Source: Streptomyces sp. MH60 | GTDB lineage: Bacteria > Actinomycetota > Actinomycetes > Streptomycetales > Streptomycetaceae | Assembly: GCF_002939385.1 (NCBI RefSeq) | Contig: NZ_MULI01000019.1 | Span: 1 to 64,000 of the forward strand | DNA: 64,000 nucleotides | Reading direction: 5' to 3' | Shown here: in pieces, positions 28,693 to 37,427 of the stretch | How positions within the stretch are numbered: position 1 is the stretch's first letter | How the letters are laid out: each line of letters begins with the position of its first letter | The notes under the pieces: model-generated | Told to the model about the DNA's origin: nothing | Databases searched by the model: none | The model's input: the letters and a program-made list of their open reading frames with translations, nothing else | Made by a program: the position numbers and the translations under genes

Positions 28693-31600
28693 CTACGGAT
28701 TACGGATGATCTTGAAGGTGGACGTCGTGTTGCGGATGTCCACGGCGTTGTCGCTGAGCTTCAGTCCGTTGAAGGTGACCTCACCGACCGCCGGTCCCTG
28801 CCCGCCCTCGGGCATCTCGTTGGCCCACAGGCCGAAACCGGACTTGGCGTCGAACGCGTCACCGCTCTTGTGCGCGCCCGTGACGGAGACGTCGGTGAAG
28901 ACGGTGTCCTTGATCGGGTACTGCGGCTGGCCGCTCGCGTAGTTCGTCTGGAACATGATGCCGCTGTAGGTCGGATCGACGATGTCGACGTTGTCGACCC
29001 TGATGCCCTGGAACACCTTGGACGCCGAGAACACCCAGATGCCGGGGAAGGTCTGCCCGTTCCAGAAGTGCCCGCCGGCCCGGACGATCGACACGTTCTC
29101 GAAGGTCGTCGGATCGGTGCCGAAGCCGTTCATCGGGTAGCCGAAGTCCAGCGAGCTGATCGTGATGCCCGAGTAGACCAGCGTGTCCGCGATGTGGATG
29201 TTCCGGAAGGTGTTGTTGTATCCGCCGTAGACGGCCAGACCCGCGGCACGCCAGGTCAGCGTCGTCGTGAGGTTCTCGTACAGGTTGTTCTTCATGTCCG
29301 CGCCGCCCGCGTCGATCGCCGAGAAGAGCGCGAAGCTGTCGTCACCGGTCGCCCGGGCGTCGTTGTTGGACACCAGGTTGTCGGTGGAGCCGTTGGTCAT
29401 GTTGATGCCGTCGGCGAACATGTTCCGGATCCGGGAGTTCTTGATCGTCATCCGGTCGGTGTTGGCGCCCCAGTACAGGCACACCATGTGCTCGTTCCAG
29501 ATGTTGTCGATCACGATGTCCGAGGTGTTGGAGAAGTCGAACACCTTGCCCGGTCCGTCGATGCGGCTCGTGTAGTTCCCGAAGTAGGCGAAGTTCGCGA
29601 ACGTCGAACCCTTCGCGGTCGCCTCGGCACGGAAGCCGATGTCGGTGTTGTCCTGCGTGGCGGGCGCGTGGAACTTCGTGAACCAGGGACCGGCGCCGAT
29701 CACCTGCACCGCCTTGCCGTACACCTGGAACTTGCTCGACGTCTGGTAGTCGCCGGGCGGCAGGTACACACCCACCAGCTTGCCCGAGGTGTCCATGCGG
29801 ACCTTGTCCAGCGCGTTCTGCACGTCCTGGTGCGTGAACCCGGCCGGCACGGCGTACGCCGCCGGGTCGGGGTTGGGCAGCGCGGAGACCTGCTCCAGGT
29901 TGACGAAGTCGATCGCGTAGTCAGACGTGTTGGCCGCGTCCTTCTGCAGCCGGATCCTGCTGCCCGCCGGGACGGTCTCGCCCAGCATGAGGTGCGCCTC
30001 GTCGTAGATGTGCCGCGGGGCGCCCGCACCGGGGGAGTTGCCCGGCGAGGCCTCGGCACCGTACAGCCAGGCGTACTTCGACGTCAGCGGCAGCGCCTTC
30101 GTCATGACACCGTCGACGTAGACGTCGAGCGTGGCGTCGATGCCGCCGCCGCCCGGCGCGTCCGGGATCGAGAAGCGGGTCACCAGGGTGTTGGTGTCCG
30201 CCTTCGTGGTGAACTCGACGTACTCGCCGGTCTTGTCGAGGTGGACGGCCTTGCGGCCGGACGCCTCACCCGCGATGTCGCCGATGGTGCGGTTGGGGCC
30301 GACCACGGCGGCACCGCCGCCGACCGTACCGTCCTCCGCCTCGTACATGTCGTACGGCATGTTCGCGCCGCGCCCGACGAACAGCGGCTGCGTGGAGGTG
30401 TTGTTCTCCCGCTTGACCGGCAGTTCGTTCGCGTCGTCGGCGACGGTGACCTTCAGGGAGTAGGAGCCGTTGGCCGCCTTCCAGGTGCCGAGGCTCACGG
30501 CCGGGGCCGTGGATCCGGCCGCGATGACACCGGAGTGCGCGCCGGTCAGGGTCTTGACGGTGACACCCTTGGCGTCGAGCAGGGCGACGGTCACCGCGTG
30601 GCTGCCGCCCGCGGAGTCCCGGGTGCCCTGGTTCTTCAGGGCGACCTTGAAGGTCACGTCGTCACCGGCGGCCGGACTGGACGGTGAGGTGGTGACGGCG
30701 GCGGCGACCAGGTCGGAGCTCTGCACCGGCTTGACGACCAGCGGATCGGGCCGCGTGTAGGTGTTGTTGGTCTCGTTCTGCTCGATGATCTCGTTCGCCT
30801 CGTCGGCGACCGCGCTCAGTTCGTACGAACCGGCCTCACGTGCCCCGACGGACGCGCTGACCGTGCTCTGCGCACCCGCCTTGAGGGCGGGCACGTCGGC
30901 GGCGGCGACCTTGGTGCCGCCCAGCCGGAGAGCGACCTTGCCGGCCGGAGCGTCCGCGGCGCCGCCGTTGCGGACGGTGGCGGACACCGTGATCTCGTCG
31001 GACTCGACGGGGGAGTCGGGCGACGTGGTCAGCTTCGTGACCTCCAGGTCCGGGTTGGGCGCCGGGGTGCCGATGACCTGGAACTCGGCGAGCTGCCCGG
31101 CGGTCGCACCGGTGTTGGAGGTGAACTTCAGCTGGACGTCCGCGGCCCGTTCGCCGACGGGGATCGTCACGCTGTTGCCGCCGCTCGCCGGGTCGAACAC
31201 GTAGTCCTTCGCGGCCACCAGCGAGGTGAGGCCGGACGCGTCCTGGGCGCGGCCGAGCACCTGGATGTTCTGGGTGCGCCTCGACCAGCTGGTGTCGGGG
31301 TTGAGCTTGAGGACGACGCGGTCGACGTCCGCGTTCGCGCCCAGCTTCAGGGTCAGGGTGTTCGGGTAGCTGCCCGCCGCCCCCTCCCAGTAGGTGGAGG
31401 TGCTGTTGTCGTTGGCGTTCTCGGCGGCATACGTGTGGATGACGGACGAGGCGCTGATCGGCTTGCCTACGGCCAGGTTCGAGCCGTCGCCGCCGCTGCC
31501 GGTGCGGGTCACGGAGTTGCTGTCGCCCGACTGGTTGCCGGCCGCGTCCTTCGCCCGCACGAAGTAGGTCACGTTCGCCGACGCCGGCTGGGTGTCGGTG

Positions 31601-32985
31601 TAGGTGGTGACGTCACCGGCGACGCTCTCGCGCAGCTGGTTGTTGGCGTAGACGTCGTAGCCGGCGACGCCCTTGTCGTCGGTGGAGGCGGTCCAGGTCA
31701 GCTTGATCTGCCCGGCGGCCGGTTCGGTGAGGACGAGGTTCGCGGGCGCGGTGGGCGCCTGGGTGTCGCCGGTGTCGGCGCGGCGGGTGACCGGGTTGCT
31801 GTTGCCCGACTGGTTTCCGGCCGCGTCCTTGGCGCGCACGTAGTAGGTGACCGTCGTGCCGGCCGGCCTGGTATCGGTGTAGGTGGTGACGTCACCGGCG
31901 ACCGAGGTCAGCAGATCGCCGTTGGCGTAGATGTCGTATCCCGTGACGGCCGTGTCGTCCGAGGACCTGTTCCAGGTCAGCCTGATCTGCCCGGTGGCCG
32001 GTTCGGTGAACGCGAGGTTCGCCGGGGCCGTGGGTGCCTGGGTGTCACCCGTCTCGGGACCGTAGACCTCCAGCTCGGCGACCTGGGCGGCGGGCTGGCC
32101 GGTGTTGGCCGTCACCCGGACCCGCAGGTAGCGTGCGGTGGCCGCGTCGAAGGTGATCGTGGCCGACTGGCCGCCCGCCGCGTCGAAGGTGTACGCCTTG
32201 TCGGCGGTCAGGTCGGTGAAGTCCGAGCCGTTGTCACTGGCCTGGATCTTCAGGGTCTGGCTGCGGGTCGGCCAGCCGTCCGGCAGCCGCAGGACGACGC
32301 GGTCGACCCGGCGCGAGGAGCCGAGGTCCGCCTGGAGCCACTGCGGCAGCTGGTTGTTGGCGCTCTCCCAGTAGGTGGCCTTGTTGCCGTCGTTGCCGTT
32401 GCCGGGGGTGTAGGCACCCGTGGAACTGCTCGCCGTCAGCCGCCGGCCGGCGGCGAGGTTCACGGACGACTCGCCGGCCGCGTGCACCTCCAGCTCGGAG
32501 AGCTGAGCCGCCTGCCATCCGGTGTTCGCCGTGATGTCCACCCGCACGAACCGTGTCTGGGCGGCGGGGAAGGACACGGTGACCGTGTTGCCCGAACCGG
32601 GAGCGAAGGCGTAGGTGGCGGACGTCTTCAGCGTGCTGAAGCCGGTGCCGTCGGCGCTGCCCTGGACGGAGAGCGTCTGATCGCGGCGCTCCCAGCCGGC
32701 GGGCAGCTTCAGGACCACCTCGTCGATCCGCTCGGTGGCACCGAGGTCGGTCTGCACCCACTGCGGCAGACTGCTGCCGCCGCTCTGCCAGTAGGTGCCC
32801 TGGTTGCCGTCGGTGATGTTGGCGGCGCCGTACTCGCCGTGCGAGCTGCTCGCCGCCGTGGCGTCCCCCACGGCGATGTTGGGTCCACCGGCTGCCGTGG
32901 CCGACAGCAGCGGTCCTCCCAACGCCAGGAGACTGGTCGCGACCACGGTGCACAGGGCACGTGATCTCCAGTGCCGGTTTCTCAT
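28693..32985 (-). CDS. Secreted multidomain GH87-type alpha-1,3-glucanase (mycodextranase-like)
   Basis: 1430 residues. A signal peptide (ALCTVVATSLLALGGPLLSA) is followed by two discoidin/F5-8C-like binding modules (about 35-150 and 175-310), two fibronectin III domains (each begins DTQAPTAPANL), a third discoidin-like module (about 510-650), two CARDB-like domains (about 655-880; VESDEITVSATVRNGGAADA), a CBM35-like module beginning YDMYEAEDGTVGGGAAVVG, and a C-terminal right-handed beta-helix. The helix carries Asp-rich SRIRNMFADGINMTNGSTDN and RATGDDSFALFS, consistent with GH87 catalysis. It should attack alpha-1,3- or mixed alpha-glucans outside the cell. The start is the ATG at 32985, at the head of the signal peptide. 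It lies between the two LacI copies with an operator upstream. Confidence 0.85.
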   Translation of the reverse strand: MRNRHWRSRALCTVVATSLLALGGPLLSATAAGGPNIAVGDATAASSSHGEYGAANITDGNQGTYWQSGGSSLPQWVQTDLGATERIDEVVLKLPAGWERRDQTLSVQGSADGTGFSTLKTSATYAFAPGSGNTVTVSFPAAQTRFVRVDITANTGWQAAQLSELEVHAAGESSVNLAAGRRLTASSSTGAYTPGNGNDGNKATYWESANNQLPQWLQADLGSSRRVDRVVLRLPDGWPTRSQTLKIQASDNGSDFTDLTADKAYTFDAAGGQSATITFDAATARYLRVRVTANTGQPAAQVAELEVYGPETGDTQAPTAPANLAFTEPATGQIRLTWNRSSDDTAVTGYDIYANGDLLTSVAGDVTTYTDTRPAGTTVTYYVRAKDAAGNQSGNSNPVTRRADTGDTQAPTAPANLVLTEPAAGQIKLTWTASTDDKGVAGYDVYANNQLRESVAGDVTTYTDTQPASANVTYFVRAKDAAGNQSGDSNSVTRTGSGGDGSNLAVGKPISASSVIHTYAAENANDNSTSTYWEGAAGSYPNTLTLKLGANADVDRVVLKLNPDTSWSRRTQNIQVLGRAQDASGLTSLVAAKDYVFDPASGGNSVTIPVGERAADVQLKFTSNTGATAGQLAEFQVIGTPAPNPDLEVTKLTTSPDSPVESDEITVSATVRNGGAADAPAGKVALRLGGTKVAAADVPALKAGAQSTVSASVGAREAGSYELSAVADEANEIIEQNETNNTYTRPDPLVVKPVQSSDLVAAAVTTSPSSPAAGDDVTFKVALKNQGTRDSAGGSHAVTVALLDAKGVTVKTLTGAHSGVIAAGSTAPAVSLGTWKAANGSYSLKVTVADDANELPVKRENNTSTQPLFVGRGANMPYDMYEAEDGTVGGGAAVVGPNRTIGDIAGEASGRKAVHLDKTGEYVEFTTKADTNTLVTRFSIPDAPGGGGIDATLDVYVDGVMTKALPLTSKYAWLYGAEASPGNSPGAGAPRHIYDEAHLMLGETVPAGSRIRLQKDAANTSDYAIDFVNLEQVSALPNPDPAAYAVPAGFTHQDVQNALDKVRMDTSGKLVGVYLPPGDYQTSSKFQVYGKAVQVIGAGPWFTKFHAPATQDNTDIGFRAEATAKGSTFANFAYFGNYTSRIDGPGKVFDFSNTSDIVIDNIWNEHMVCLYWGANTDRMTIKNSRIRNMFADGINMTNGSTDNLVSNNDARATGDDSFALFSAIDAGGADMKNNLYENLTTTLTWRAAGLAVYGGYNNTFRNIHIADTLVYSGITISSLDFGYPMNGFGTDPTTFENVSIVRAGGHFWNGQTFPGIWVFSASKVFQGIRVDNVDIVDPTYSGIMFQTNYASGQPQYPIKDTVFTDVSVTGAHKSGDAFDAKSGFGLWANEMPEGGQGPAVGEVTFNGLKLSDNAVDIRNTTSTFKIIRNP

Positions 32986-33204
32986 CTGTCCCCACATCAG
33001 GTAGACACTCAATGTTCGCTGACATTTACGCTGAGCGCTCGCAGAGTTGCAGAGAAATGTTGAGGCGTCCACAGGGTGAGCAGCGGAAAGTCGGCGCGCG
33101 GCAGCGCCCGACGAGGTCGGTGAGAACCGGGCAGTCGTCGGGGCATGCCCCGGATCAGCGACTTTCACGGGCTACGTCGGGCAGCCGCAAGTCACTGTCA
33201 TTTC

Positions 33205-33221
33205 CCGCAAGGAACTTGCGG
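33205..33221. promoter_or_regulatory. LacI/MalR-type operator upstream of GH87 gene
   Basis: CCGCAAGGAACTTGCGG, a 7-3-7 dyad, lies between the LacI copy 2 stop and the GH87 start, about 220 bp before the latter. It shares the CGCAAG/CTTGCG half-sites with the other operators. Confidence 0.7.
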
Positions 33222-33241
33222 TGCGGAGGGGATGAGTGCCG

Positions 33242-34252
33242 CTAGCCGGCGGCCGGCTGCGCGGTGGAGCCGCGGACGACGAGTTCCGGTTCGAAGAGCA
33301 GTTCGCCGTGGGGGACTTCGGTGCCTTGGATCTGGGCGCAGAGGAGGTCGACGGCGGCGCGTCCCATGGCTTCGATGGGTTGGCGGACGGTGGTGAGGGG
33401 TGGTTCGGTGCAGGTCATGAAGGCGGAGTCGTCGTAGCCGACGACGGAGACGTCGTGGGGGACGTGGTGTCCATGGCGGCGGGCGGCGCGGACGGCGCCG
33501 AGGGCGAGGGGGTCGCTGGCGCAGATGATGCCGGTGATGCCGCGTTCCAGGAGGCGGGTGGCGGCTGCCTGGCCGCCCTCCAGGGAGAACATGGCCCGCT
33601 CGACGAACTCCTCGGGCAGTTCCGAGCCGGCGGCCCGGGCCGCCTCTCGGGCGGCGGCCAGCTTCCGGCGCGAGGGGATGTGGTCGGAGGGGCCGAGCAC
33701 CAGGCCGATGCGCTCGTGGCCGAGCGATGCCAGGTGCCGCCAGGACTGCTCGACGGCGACGGCGTCGTCGCAGGCGATGCACGGGAAATCGAGGTTCTCG
33801 ATCGACGCGTTGATCAGCACCACGGGGATGTTGCGCTCGGCGAGCAGCCGGTAGTGGTCGTGCGGGGCGTTCGCCTGCGCGAACAGACCGCCCGCGAACA
33901 CCACACCGGAGACCTGCTGTTGCAGCAGCAGTTCGACGTAGTCGGCCTCCGAGACGCCGCCCTTGGTCTGCGTGCACAGCACCGGAGTCAGCCCCTGCTG
34001 GGCGAGCGCGCCGCCGATGACCTCGGCGAACGCGGGGAAGATCGGGTTCTGCAGCTCGGGCAGGACCAGGCCGACCAGCCGGGCGCGCTCACCGCGCAGC
34101 TGGGTGGGCCGCTCGTAGCCCAGGACGTCCAGGGCGCTCAGCACGGACTGCCGGGTCGTCTCCGACACCCCCGGCTTGCCGTTGAGGACCCGGCTGACCG
34201 TGGCCTCGCTGACCCCAACCTTCTTCGCCACCTGAGCAAGTCGTCGCGTCAC
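33242..34252 (-). CDS. LacI-family transcriptional regulator (copy 2)
   Basis: 336 residues. The DNA-binding domain and hinge are identical to copy 1 (RRLAQVAKKVGVSEATVSRV), so both should recognise the same operators. Differences cluster at about residues 118-205: one fewer Gly after VVFAGG, INASIENLDFPCIACDD in place of VNASIPDLGFPCVACDD, and EEFVERAMF in place of DAHVERAMF. These lie in the effector-binding half. Start GTG at 34252. It is upstream of and co-oriented with the GH87 gene. Confidence 0.92.
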   Translation of the reverse strand: MTRRLAQVAKKVGVSEATVSRVLNGKPGVSETTRQSVLSALDVLGYERPTQLRGERARLVGLVLPELQNPIFPAFAEVIGGALAQQGLTPVLCTQTKGGVSEADYVELLLQQQVSGVVFAGGLFAQANAPHDHYRLLAERNIPVVLINASIENLDFPCIACDDAVAVEQSWRHLASLGHERIGLVLGPSDHIPSRRKLAAAREAARAAGSELPEEFVERAMFSLEGGQAAATRLLERGITGIICASDPLALGAVRAARRHGHHVPHDVSVVGYDDSAFMTCTEPPLTTVRQPIEAMGRAAVDLLCAQIQGTEVPHGELLFEPELVVRGSTAQPAAG

Positions 34253-34267
34253 GCCCGAAAGGCTAAC

Positions 34268-34289
34268 GCAAACACCGCAAGCGGTTTGC
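34268..34289. promoter_or_regulatory. Operator-like dyad upstream of LacI copy 2
   Basis: GCAAAC and GTTTGC arms flank ACCGCAAGCG, giving a dyad of the same CGCAAG type, 16 bases before the regulator start. It is degenerate compared with the copy 1 operator, so autoregulation may differ between copies. Confidence 0.55.
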
Positions 34290-34290
34290 T

Positions 34291-35235
34291 TCAGTCCCAG
34301 ATGACCCGGGCGGCGACCGGAAGGTGATCGCTGCCGGTGGCGGGCAGGGTCCGGACGGCGCCGACGGTCCCGGCGCGGGCCATCACCTGATCGATCCGGG
34401 CCAGCGGGAATCCTGCCGGGAAGCTGAAGGCGAGGCCCCGCTCGGCCACGTTCAGCGCGTCGGTCAAGGGACGCAGCGCCCGGTCCTCGACCGTGCCGTT
34501 CAGGTCGCCCAGCAGGACCACCCTGCGCAGCTCCTCCCCGGCGAGGGCGTCGCCCAGCAGACCGGCGCTCTCGTCCCGCCGGGACGACGCGAGGCCGCTC
34601 GCCCCCGCCCGGACCGACGGCAGGTGCGCGACGTAGACGGCCACGTCACCGCGCGGGGTGTGCGCCACCGTCCGCAGCCCCCGCTCCCACGTCTCCTCGA
34701 TGCCCCGCGGCTTGATGTCGAGGGAACGGGAGCCGGTGAGCGGATACCTCGACCAGAGTCCGACGGTGCCCCGGACCGCCCGGTGGGGATAGTCGGCGGC
34801 CAGGGTCTTCGCGTACACCTCCAGGGCGGGCGGCACCAGTTCCTCCAGTGCGACCAGGTCGGGCTCGGCACGGGCCAGGGCGCGCGCCGTGCCGGCGGGA
34901 TCGGTGTTCTCGTCGCTGACGTTGTGCTGCACCACGACCAGGTCGTCGGGGCCGGGCTCCGGCGCGGGCAGGAGCAGCCCGCCGAAGAGGTACGTCCAGG
35001 CGGCCACCGGCAGGAGCAGGGCCGACAGGGCGAGCGCCGAACGGCGCACCAGCGCCAGGACGAGCAGTACCACGACCACCACGCCGAGCCACGGCAGGAA
35101 GGACTCCAGCAGACTCCCCAGCCTCCCGGCGCGGTTGGGTACGGCCCCGTGGAAGGAGAGCAGCAGCGCGGTGACCACCGCCACCCCGGCAAGCACCCGT
35201 CCCCGCCCGCGCGTCCAGGCGGCCCAGTCGGTCAT
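34291..35235 (-). CDS. Membrane-anchored endonuclease/exonuclease/phosphatase family protein
   Basis: 314 residues. Three hydrophobic helices at the N-terminus (about 15-35, 50-70, 75-95) anchor a C-terminal EEP domain: VVVQHNVSDENTDP, DLVALEELVPPAL (catalytic Glu), RVVLLGDLNGTVEDRAL (Asp/Asn) and the terminal ATGSDHLPVAARV (Asp-His). All EEP catalytic motifs are present; whether the substrate is nucleic acid or a phosphoester lipid is unknown. The active domain would be outside the membrane by its topology. ATG at 35235. It ends 39 bp upstream of the LacI copy 2 start. Confidence 0.85.
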   Translation of the reverse strand: MTDWAAWTRGRGRVLAGVAVVTALLLSFHGAVPNRAGRLGSLLESFLPWLGVVVVVLLVLALVRRSALALSALLLPVAAWTYLFGGLLLPAPEPGPDDLVVVQHNVSDENTDPAGTARALARAEPDLVALEELVPPALEVYAKTLAADYPHRAVRGTVGLWSRYPLTGSRSLDIKPRGIEETWERGLRTVAHTPRGDVAVYVAHLPSVRAGASGLASSRRDESAGLLGDALAGEELRRVVLLGDLNGTVEDRALRPLTDALNVAERGLAFSFPAGFPLARIDQVMARAGTVGAVRTLPATGSDHLPVAARVIWD

Positions 35236-35429
35236 CGCGCCCCGTCTCCTCGTCCTCGTGCGAAGGCCCTCACTCCGGAAGGCGAACGGAAAGTTGCAGA
35301 AAGCTCTTACGGCCACGCGGACTTACCCGTGCGCAGCGGTGCCGTCAAGGGTTCGAAGCGGCATGTCCAAGGGGTTGACCGTAGTTGAACGCCGCCCTTA
35401 CGGTCACGACCGCAACCTCTTGCAGTCTT

Positions 35430-35450
35430 CTTGCTGCAACGCATTGCAAG
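35430..35450. promoter_or_regulatory. MalR-type operator at the alpha-amylase promoter
   Basis: CTTGC and GCAAG arms flank TGCAACGCATT, about 70 bp before the amylase ATG; a further CTTGCAG lies just upstream (35419-35425), giving the CTTGC direct repeats familiar from Streptomyces amylase promoters. Maltodextrin-responsive, glucose-sensitive control is inferred. Confidence 0.7.
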
Positions 35451-35520
35451 CGTGTGCCGACTCCCCAGGCACCCCCGGCACCGCGCTTCGGGACACCCGC
35501 ATCCTCACACGGGAGGCTCC

Positions 35521-37245
35521 ATGCACGGGAACACCAGCACAGCGCGAAGAGTCACCGCCACGGCCCTCGCCCTCACCGCGGGCGTGGCGGGCAGCCTCCT
35601 CGCCACCGCGGCACCGGCCCAGGCGGCCCCGCCCGGGGACAAGGACGTCACCGCGGTGATGTTCGAGTGGAAGTTCGCCTCCGTCGCCCGGGCGTGCACC
35701 GACACCCTCGGACCGGCCGGCTACGGCTTCGTCCAGGTCTCGCCGCCCCAGGAGCACATCCAGGGCGGACAGTGGTGGACCTCGTACCAGCCGGTGAGCT
35801 ACCGGATCGCGGGCCGGCTCGGTGACCGCGCCCAGTTCAAGAGCATGGTCGACACCTGCCACGCGGCCGGGGTGAAGGTCGTCGCCGACTCGGTCGTCAA
35901 CCACATGTCGGCCGGCAGCGGCACGGGCACCGGCGGCTCGTCGTACACCAAGTACGGCTATCCCGGCGTCTACTCCTCGAACGACCTCGACAACTGCACC
36001 TCGCAGATCAGCAACTACGGCGACCGCTTCAACGTCCAGGAGTGCGAGCTGGTCGGCCTCGCCGACCTGGACACCGGCGAGGACTACGTACGGGGCAGGA
36101 TCGCCGGTTACCTCAACGACCTGCTGTCCCTCGGCGTCGACGGCTTCCGCATCGACGCGGCCAAGCACATGGCCGCCGCCGACCTCGCCAACATCAAGTC
36201 CCGGCTGACCAACCCCGACGTGTACTGGAAGCACGAGGCGATCTACGGCGCCGGCGAGGCGGTCTCCCCGACCGAGTACCTCGGCAGCGGCGACGTACAG
36301 GAGTTCCGCTACGCCCGCGACCTCAAGCGGGTCTTCAACGGCGAGAACCTCGCGTACCTCAAGGACTTCGGCGAGTCCTGGGGTTACCTGCCCTCGGACA
36401 AGGCAGCCGTCTTCGTCACCAACCACGACACCGAGCGCAACGGCGAGACGCTCACCTACAAGGACGGCGCCGCCTACACGCTGGCGCACGTGTTCATGCT
36501 GGCCTGGCCGTACGGCAGCCCCGACGTCCACTCCGGCTACGAGTTCACCGACCACGACGCGGGACCGCCGAACGGCGGGCAGGTGAACGCCTGCTACAGC
36601 GACGGCTGGAAGTGCCAGCACGCCTGGCGCGAGATCTCCTCGATGGTCGGCCTCCGCAACGCCGCCCGCGGCCAGGCCGTGACCGACTGGTGGGACAACG
36701 GCGGCGACCGGATCGCCTTCGGCCGCGGCTCCAAGGCGTACGTCGCCATCAACCACGAGGGCTCCTCGCTGACCCGTACGTTCCAGACGTCGCTGCCCGC
36801 CGGTGCCTACTGCGATGTCCAGTCGGGCAAGGGCGTCACGGTCGACGGGGCAGGCCGGTTCACCGCCACCCTGGCCGCCGACACGGCCGTGGCCCTGCAC
36901 ACGGGCGCCCGCACCTGTGACGGCGGAAGCCAACCCGGCGACCCCGACCCGGTCACCTCCGGCGCCTCCTTCGCGGTCGACGCCACCACCAGCTGGGGCC
37001 AGCACATCTACGTGACCGGCAACCGGCCCGAACTCGGCAACTGGAACCCGGACAGCGCCCTCGAACTCGACCCGGCCGCCTACCCGTTGTGGAAGCGGGA
37101 CGTGGAACTCCCGGCGGGCACGAGCTTCGCGTACAAGTACCTCCGCAAGGACGCGGCGGGCAACGTGACCTGGGAGAGCGGCGCCAACCGCACCGCGACG
37201 GTGAACACCACGAAGACCAGCCTGAACGACACCTGGCGCAACTGA
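35521..37245 (+). CDS. Secreted GH13 alpha-amylase with C-terminal CBM20
   Basis: 574 residues. The signal peptide ends at AQA-A (about 36). The catalytic domain has DSVVNHM (region I), GFRIDAAKH with nucleophile Asp212, HEAIYG with acid Glu239, and FVTNHDTER with Asp303. A starch-binding CBM20 (about 480-574) begins [20 protein letters not shown] after a short linker. It is an extracellular endo-acting enzyme producing maltodextrins for the importer/glucosidase system encoded nearby. The ATG at 35521 has GGGAGG five bases upstream. By memory of synteny it corresponds to SCO7020. Confidence 0.95.
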   Translation: MHGNTSTARRVTATALALTAGVAGSLLATAAPAQAAPPGDKDVTAVMFEWKFASVARACTDTLGPAGYGFVQVSPPQEHIQGGQWWTSYQPVSYRIAGRLGDRAQFKSMVDTCHAAGVKVVADSVVNHMSAGSGTGTGGSSYTKYGYPGVYSSNDLDNCTSQISNYGDRFNVQECELVGLADLDTGEDYVRGRIAGYLNDLLSLGVDGFRIDAAKHMAAADLANIKSRLTNPDVYWKHEAIYGAGEAVSPTEYLGSGDVQEFRYARDLKRVFNGENLAYLKDFGESWGYLPSDKAAVFVTNHDTERNGETLTYKDGAAYTLAHVFMLAWPYGSPDVHSGYEFTDHDAGPPNGGQVNACYSDGWKCQHAWREISSMVGLRNAARGQAVTDWWDNGGDRIAFGRGSKAYVAINHEGSSLTRTFQTSLPAGAYCDVQSGKGVTVDGAGRFTATLAADTAVALHTGARTCDGGSQPGDPDPVTSGASFAVDATTSWGQHIYVTGNRPELGNWNPDSALELDPAAYPLWKRDVELPAGTSFAYKYLRKDAAGNVTWESGANRTATVNTTKTSLNDTWRN

Positions 37246-37300
37246 GTACCGCTCGATGAACAGGGGCGTGTGAGCAAGCTGACACGTGTGGGGAGACCGT

Positions 37301-37350
37301 GGTGGGCCGTTCGGGGGAAGGTAGTGTGTTCAAGGCTCGAACGGCCCACC
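37301..37350. promoter_or_regulatory. Long inverted repeat upstream of the NlpC/P60 gene
   Basis: GGTGGGCCGTTCG and CGAACGGCCCACC (13 bases, perfect) flank a 24-base segment containing TAGTGT, a plausible -10. It lies between the amylase stop and the NlpC/P60 start. It may act as amylase terminator, as a regulator-binding dyad across the promoter, or as a 5' UTR stem; the sequence alone cannot decide. Confidence 0.45.
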
Positions 37351-37427
37351 GCGTGACCCGCGGTGGCGGACCGCGGCGGCAGCCGTCCGTCTGAGCCGCC
37401 CGCACGCGACCTCTGAAAGTGGAGCTC

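Noticed and set aside
37246..37427. Possible ydaO/c-di-AMP riboswitch before the NlpC/P60 gene
   Set aside because: Wall hydrolases in Streptomyces often have one, but I could not find the conserved core elements. Only an inverted repeat is visible.
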